DNA of 10,758 bases, from assembly GCA_002389995.1 (NCBI GenBank), contig DGRR01000053.1, positions 1 to 10,758 of the forward strand. Direction: 5' to 3'. The position numbers were made by a program, and so were the translations under genes. The notes below the pieces were generated by a model that ran no database searches, was not told the DNA's origin, and was given only the letters and a program-made list of their open reading frames with translations. The DNA comes from Ruminococcus sp. UBA4383 (GTDB taxonomy: Bacteria; Bacillota; Clostridia; Oscillospirales; Ruminococcaceae). Positions 7,659 to 10,758 of this stretch are shown piece by piece (positions within the stretch are counted from its first letter, which is position 1; each line of letters starts with the position of its first letter).

Positions 7659-7664
7659 GAATTT

Positions 7665-7976
7665 ATGTACGCAGTTATCGAAACAGGCGGAAAACAGTAT
7701 CAGGTTAATGAGGGAGATGTTATCTTCATCGAAAAACTCGCTGTTGAAGCTGACCAGACAGTTACCTTTGACAAGGTCGTTGCCCTCGGTGCTGAGGACG
7801 GTATCAAGGTTGGTACTCCTTATGTTGAAGGAGCAGCCGTTGAAGCAAAAGTCCTCAAAAACGGAAAGGCTAAGAAAATCACTGTTTTCACTTATAAACC
7901 CAAGAAGGGCGAAAAGAAAAAACAGGGTCACAGACAGCCTTACACTCAGGTTAAAATCGAAGCTATCAAGGCTTGA
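7665..7976 (+). CDS. rplU: 50S ribosomal protein L21
   Basis: A 103-residue protein of standard L21 length. It opens with MYAVIETGGKQYQVNEGD, the near-universal L21 start, and carries the basic RNA-binding segment KKITVFTYKPKKGEKKKQGH followed by RQPYT, the family's C-terminal signature. L21 binds 23S rRNA in the large subunit and contacts L20. The ATG at 7665 has AGGTG at 7652-7656 as ribosome site; this site also falls inside a possible leader helix, so translation may be regulated. It heads the canonical rplU-prp-rpmA order, with prp starting 11 bases after its stop. Confidence 0.98.
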   Translation: MYAVIETGGKQYQVNEGDVIFIEKLAVEADQTVTFDKVVALGAEDGIKVGTPYVEGAAVEAKVLKNGKAKKITVFTYKPKKGEKKKQGHRQPYTQVKIEAIKA

Positions 7977-7987
7977 ATCCCTGAAAC

Positions 7988-8299
7988 ATGATAAAGGCAG
8001 AATTTTTTGAGAAAAACAGGGAAGTTGTGGGTTTCCGTGTGAATGACCATTCGGGTTATGCCGAGAGCGGTGAGGATATCGTCTGCGCCGCTGTTTCGTC
8101 AGCAGTCCAGCTTACGGCAAATCTTCTCGAAGCTCTGGATTTACAGCCCGATGTTAAACTCGGTGAAAATACCGTTGAATGTGTTCTCCCGTCAGCAGGT
8201 GATTTGCAGTCCACAGTCCTCGGACAGTTCAGACTTCACCTTGAATCTGTTCAGGAGGAATTTCCCGAAAATATCAATATCACTATTTCGGAGGTGTAA
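7988..8299 (+). CDS. prp: Ribosomal-processing cysteine protease Prp (YsxB family)
   Basis: A 103-residue protein between L21 and L27, the fixed location of prp in Firmicutes. The catalytic pair is visible: His21 in NDHSGYAESG and Cys33 in GEDIVCAAVSSAV. In most relatives the histidine sits in GHA; here it is DHS, so the flanking Gly and Ala are replaced while the histidine itself and the downstream GxDIVCA block are kept. Prp removes the N-terminal extension of L27 before or during 50S assembly, and the neighbouring L27 has exactly such an extension. The sequence before the ATG has only a weak ribosome site, so translation is probably low and may be coupled to rplU, as suits an enzyme needed in smaller amounts than ribosomal proteins. 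Its 3' codons contain the GGAGGTG ribosome site of rpmA. Confidence 0.93.
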   Translation: MIKAEFFEKNREVVGFRVNDHSGYAESGEDIVCAAVSSAVQLTANLLEALDLQPDVKLGENTVECVLPSAGDLQSTVLGQFRLHLESVQEEFPENINITISEV

Positions 8300-8301
8300 G
8301 T

Positions 8302-8583
8302 ATGTTAAAGATTAGTATGCAGTTTTTCGCTCATAAAAAGGGTGTTGGTTCTACTAAGAACGGTCGTGACTCAGAGTCAAAAAGACTCGGCGTAAAGAGA
8401 GCTGACGGTCAGTTCGTTAAGGCTGGCAATATCATCGTTCGCCAGAGAGGTACTCACATTCACCCCGGTGAGGGCGTTGGTATCGGTTCAGACGATACAT
8501 TATTCGCAACTGTAAGCGGCAGAGTTAAATTTGAACGCTACGGTCGTGACCGCAAAAAGGTTTCTGTTTATACAGAGCAGTAA
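8302..8583 (+). CDS. rpmA: 50S ribosomal protein L27 with cleavable N-terminal extension
   Basis: A 93-residue precursor. The N-terminus MLKISMQFFAHKKGVGSTKN carries the Firmicutes extension, and cleavage by Prp is expected between Phe9 and Ala10 to expose the mature AHKKG end that reaches the peptidyl transferase centre. The rest has the L27 hallmarks: GRDSESKRLGVK, an IIVRQRGTHIHPGEGVGIG core and a terminal VSGRVKFE strand. The ATG follows a strong GGAGGTG site and lies two bases after the prp stop. A terminator-like hairpin starts 40 bases after its stop. Confidence 0.98.
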   Translation: MLKISMQFFAHKKGVGSTKNGRDSESKRLGVKRADGQFVKAGNIIVRQRGTHIHPGEGVGIGSDDTLFATVSGRVKFERYGRDRKKVSVYTEQ

Positions 8584-8623
8584 TTGCGGCTCAGTGCTGC
8601 TAATAAAGGCAGTCAAGGTTATT

Positions 8624-8650
8624 AATCCCGAGCTTTGGCTTGGGATTTTT
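8624..8650 (+). terminator. Intergenic terminator or attenuator between rpmA and obg
   Basis: A 10-bp stem, AATCCCGAGC (8624-8633) with GCTTGGGATT (8638-8647), has one G-U pair and a four-base TTTG loop. The T run (8646-8650, then GTTT) is short and interrupted. It should terminate partially, letting some transcripts continue into obg, for which no separate promoter is evident in the 93-base gap. Confidence 0.72.
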
Positions 8651-8676
8651 GTTTAGGAAGAGGGAGAGTGCAAGTT

Positions 8677-9954
8677 ATGTTCGTTGATCATGCGAAAATT
8701 AAAATTAAAGCAGGTGACGGCGGTGACGGTGCTGTGTCGTTCCACCGTGAAAAATATGTTGCCGCAGGAGGTCCTGACGGCGGTGACGGCGGCAGAGGCG
8801 GAGATATCATATTTCAGGTAGATGATAATTTCTCTACCCTTATTGATTTCAGATATAAGAGGAAATATGCCGCCGAACGTGGCGAAAACGGCTCAGGCAG
8901 AAACTGCACAGGCAAAAGCGCACCGCCGCTTATAATCAAAGTCCCCCGTGGCACTGTCATCAAAGATGCCGAAACAGGCAGAATTATGGCGGATATGTCC
9001 ACCGATGAACCAAAAGTCCTCGCAAGAGGCGGAAACGGCGGAAAAGGTAACGTAAATTTCGCTACCTCTACCAGACAAATTCCCAGATTCGCCAAACCGG
9101 GCTTCCCCGGAGAAGAATTTGAAGTCACTCTTGAACTTAAACTCCTCGCAGATGTGGGTCTTGTCGGTTTCCCGAATGTCGGAAAATCTACCCTCATCTC
9201 AGTCGTCAGCGCAGCTAAACCAAAAATCGCCAACTATCACTTCACTACTCTTACTCCCGTTCTCGGTGCCGTGAAAACAGGCGAGGAAAAATCATTCGTA
9301 ATGGCTGATATCCCCGGACTTATCGAGGGCGCAGGTGACGGCGTAGGTCTTGGACATGAGTTTCTCCGCCATGTCGAAAGATGCCGTCTTATCGTCCATG
9401 TTGTCGATGTTTCAGGCGTTGAGGGCCGTGACCCGAAAGATGATTTCCGCATAATCAATGAGGAACTTGCAAAATTCAACAGCGAACTCGCAGAACGTCC
9501 CCAGATAGTCGCTGCAAATAAAACCGATATGGCAACAGATGAACAGATTGCCGATTTCCGCAAATTTATTGAGGAAAAAGGTATACCTTTCTACTGTATT
9601 TCCGCAGCCACTACAAAGGGTACTCATGAACTTGTCATGAAAATATCCGAAATGCTCGACACTCTCCCTCCTATAAGAGAATTTGAGGCTGAACCAATTC
9701 CTCAGGCACAGCTCGATGAAATGGCAGGCGCAGGAAAAAGCTTTGAAATCACTGTTGAGGACGGTGTGTATTTTGTCAATGCTCCGTGGATACAGCCTAT
9801 CATGCGTACTATAAATCCCGATGACTATTCATCACTTCAATATTTCCAGAGAGTTCTCATAAACAGCGGAATTATCGCTAAACTTGAAGAAATGGGAATA
9901 AATGAAGGCGATACGGTAAACCTTGAAGGATTTGAATTTGACTTTGTATACTGA
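8677..9954 (+). CDS. obg: GTPase Obg (CgtA), ribosome assembly
   Basis: A 425-residue three-domain GTPase for late 50S assembly and stress signalling. The glycine-rich Obg fold fills about residues 1-158 (opening MFVDHAKIKIKAGDGGDGA, with several GGDGG-type loops). The G domain has G1 GFPNVGKST at 164-172, a switch region with TTLTP, G3 DIPGL at 211-215, G4 NKTD at 281-284 and G5 SAA from 309. The C-terminal OCT domain covers about 350-425, with PWIQPIMRTINPDDYSSLQY typical of Firmicutes. The ATG at 8677 gives the standard N-terminus and has a GGGAG site at 8662-8666; an in-frame start at 8635 would begin inside the terminator hairpin and add residues that relatives lack. It ends one base before mrnC. 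Confidence 0.97.
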   Translation: MFVDHAKIKIKAGDGGDGAVSFHREKYVAAGGPDGGDGGRGGDIIFQVDDNFSTLIDFRYKRKYAAERGENGSGRNCTGKSAPPLIIKVPRGTVIKDAETGRIMADMSTDEPKVLARGGNGGKGNVNFATSTRQIPRFAKPGFPGEEFEVTLELKLLADVGLVGFPNVGKSTLISVVSAAKPKIANYHFTTLTPVLGAVKTGEEKSFVMADIPGLIEGAGDGVGLGHEFLRHVERCRLIVHVVDVSGVEGRDPKDDFRIINEELAKFNSELAERPQIVAANKTDMATDEQIADFRKFIEEKGIPFYCISAATTKGTHELVMKISEMLDTLPPIREFEAEPIPQAQLDEMAGAGKSFEITVEDGVYFVNAPWIQPIMRTINPDDYSSLQYFQRVLINSGIIAKLEEMGINEGDTVNLEGFEFDFVY

Positions 9955-9955
9955 T

Positions 9956-10366
9956 ATGAACTTTCTTACAAAACGTGAGGCGGCGGCATACAGTCCGCTT
10001 GCCCTCGCATTTCTTGGCGACAGCGTTTATGATACACTCATAAGAGAATATCTGCTCAAAAAATCCAATATGCCCGCAGGAAAACTCCATGCCGAAAAAA
10101 TAAAATTCGTCTGCGCTGAGTTTCAGTCGGAAATGTATTCTCTTATTGAAAATGTTTTAACAGAAAATGAACACGCTATCCTTAAAAGAGGAAGAAATGC
10201 CACGGGAAATACTGTCCCGAAACACGCCGATACTGCGGAATACAGACGTGCTACCGCTGTCGAGTGTCTTTTCGGATATCTGTATTTAACTGGCGATACG
10301 GACAGAATAAGAGAATTATTCTGCATAATTACAGATAATATAAATAAGGGGGAAACTAATGGATAA
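9956..10366 (+). CDS. mrnC: Mini-ribonuclease III
   Basis: A 136-residue, single-domain RNase III relative without a double-stranded RNA-binding domain; it matures the ends of 23S rRNA. Family marks are SPLALAFLGDSVYDTLIREY with catalytic-position Asp22, the ILKRGRNA block, and YRRATAVECLFGYLYLTGD with Glu103. An in-frame TTG at 9923 follows no better ribosome site and lies inside obg, so the ATG at 9956, one base after the obg stop, is preferred; this suggests translational coupling to obg. It overlaps the next small gene by eight bases. The usual partner of Mini-III is L3 in 23S rRNA processing, and the neighbours here are also 50S-assembly genes. Confidence 0.94.
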   Translation: MNFLTKREAAAYSPLALAFLGDSVYDTLIREYLLKKSNMPAGKLHAEKIKFVCAEFQSEMYSLIENVLTENEHAILKRGRNATGNTVPKHADTAEYRRATAVECLFGYLYLTGDTDRIRELFCIITDNINKGETNG

Positions 10367-10535
10367 TAACAGCAATTTCCGTGATTTTGTCACAACTTTC
10401 GGCACAGGTTTTGCAGTGGGATTCATTTCGGGCGCACTTGTGGCGGCTATTATAGATTATTACGATGAAAAAAAGAAAAATCTCGCAAGAATACACAGGG
10501 ATTCCGATGAGAATTATATCTCATCAGGCGAATAA
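10359..10535 (+). CDS. Small single-pass membrane protein with glycine zipper (58 residues)
   Basis: A short gene. The strong ribosome site AAGGGGG (10346-10352) lies six bases before an ATG that overlaps the end of mrnC by eight bases, and the stop is 12 bases before the YebC-family start, so it fills the gap exactly. The protein has a short polar N-terminus, one hydrophobic segment at about residues 13-32 with a GxxxGxxxG pattern (Gly17, Gly21, Gly25), then DYYDEKKK and a charged tail. This suggests a single helix that packs in the membrane, probably as a homo-oligomer. The shape recalls YtxH-like small stress proteins, but the similarity is too slight to assign. Nothing in it ties it to RNA or ribosomes. 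Confidence 0.75.
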   Translation: MDNNSNFRDFVTTFGTGFAVGFISGALVAAIIDYYDEKKKNLARIHRDSDENYISSGE

Positions 10536-10547
10536 TGGAGGTATAAT

Positions 10548-10758
10548 ATGTCAGGTCATTCAAAATGGAATAATATCAAACGTAAAAAAGAAGCTACTGA
10601 TGCTGTCAAGGGTAAAATATTTACCAAAATAGGCAGAGAAATTACCGTTGTCGTAAGAGAAGGCGGTCCGGACCCAAATAATAACAGCAAACTCCGTGAC
10701 CTTATCGCTAAGGCAAAGGCTAATAACGTCCCCAACGACAATATTGAGAGAGTTATCA
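10548..10758 (+). CDS. YebC/PmpR family translation or transcription factor (5' part)
   Basis: The first 70 codons are visible and the gene runs off the window. The protein opens MSGHSKWNNIKRKKEATDAV and continues with KGKIFTKIGREI and DNIERVI, which is the standard start of the YebC/TACO1 family. Members were long called transcriptional regulators; recent work on relatives supports a role in easing ribosome stalling, which would fit this ribosome-biogenesis neighbourhood. The ATG at 10548 has GGAGG at 10537-10541. The C-terminal two thirds, which would separate subfamilies, is outside the window. Confidence 0.95.
   Translation, partial: MSGHSKWNNIKRKKEATDAVKGKIFTKIGREITVVVREGGPDPNNNSKLRDLIAKAKANNVPNDNIERVI

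Noticed and set aside
7552..8010. A 152-codon + strand frame over the leader and rplU
   Set aside because: It covers the promoter and leader and overlaps the certain L21 gene out of frame; its composition is Arg/Leu/Ser-rich as expected of a shadow frame.
8635..8676. An upstream in-frame start for Obg
   Set aside because: It lies in the loop and stem of the terminator-like hairpin, and the ATG at 8677 gives the standard Obg N-terminus.
8814..9233. A 139-codon antisense frame inside obg
   Set aside because: It is the mirror of a Gly-rich coding region, with no ribosome site and no recognisable domain; obg is unambiguous on the + strand.

Overview
The window comes from a low-GC Gram-positive anaerobe, most likely a Ruminococcus-type member of the Oscillospiraceae. 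Three things point there: a type I dockerin on a secreted protein, a Firmicutes-type L27 with a cleavable N-terminal extension next to its protease Prp, and the order rplU-prp-rpmA-obg. This placement is inferred from gene content, not from a database search. All recognisable genes lie on the + strand and are tightly packed. No tRNA, rRNA, insertion sequence or CRISPR array was seen, and no gap exceeds 170 bases.

Region 1 (1-6189) is one apparent transcription unit. It holds the 3' end of a MoxR-type AAA+ ATPase gene, a DUF58 membrane protein, a large polytopic membrane protein with an extracytoplasmic transglutaminase-like domain, a secreted C39-like cysteine peptidase ending in an SH3-like domain and a dockerin, and the L11 methyltransferase gene prmA. 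MoxR-DUF58-transglutaminase is a known gene trio, thought to be a chaperone/cell-envelope module. The dockerin peptidase attached to it is the most unusual feature of the window.

Region 2 (6190-7541) is a single uncharacterised gene for a 395-residue cytoplasmic protein. It has its own extended -10 promoter and a strong intrinsic terminator.

Region 3 (7552-10758) is a translation and ribosome-assembly cluster. A second, very similar promoter drives a structured leader (a probable L21 autoregulatory leader), then rplU (L21), prp (the L27-processing protease) and rpmA (L27). After a terminator-like hairpin come obg (ribosome-assembly GTPase), mrnC (Mini-RNase III, 23S rRNA maturation), a previously hidden 58-codon gene for a glycine-zipper membrane miniprotein, and the 5' part of a yebC-family gene. 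Prp is expected to trim L27, Mini-III to finish 23S rRNA, and Obg to license the large subunit, so most of this block serves 50S biogenesis.

No wholly new system is demonstrated. The best candidates for new biology are the dockerin peptidase in the MoxR/DUF58/transglutaminase operon, the uncharacterised monocistronic gene, the two-state L21 leader and the small membrane ORF.
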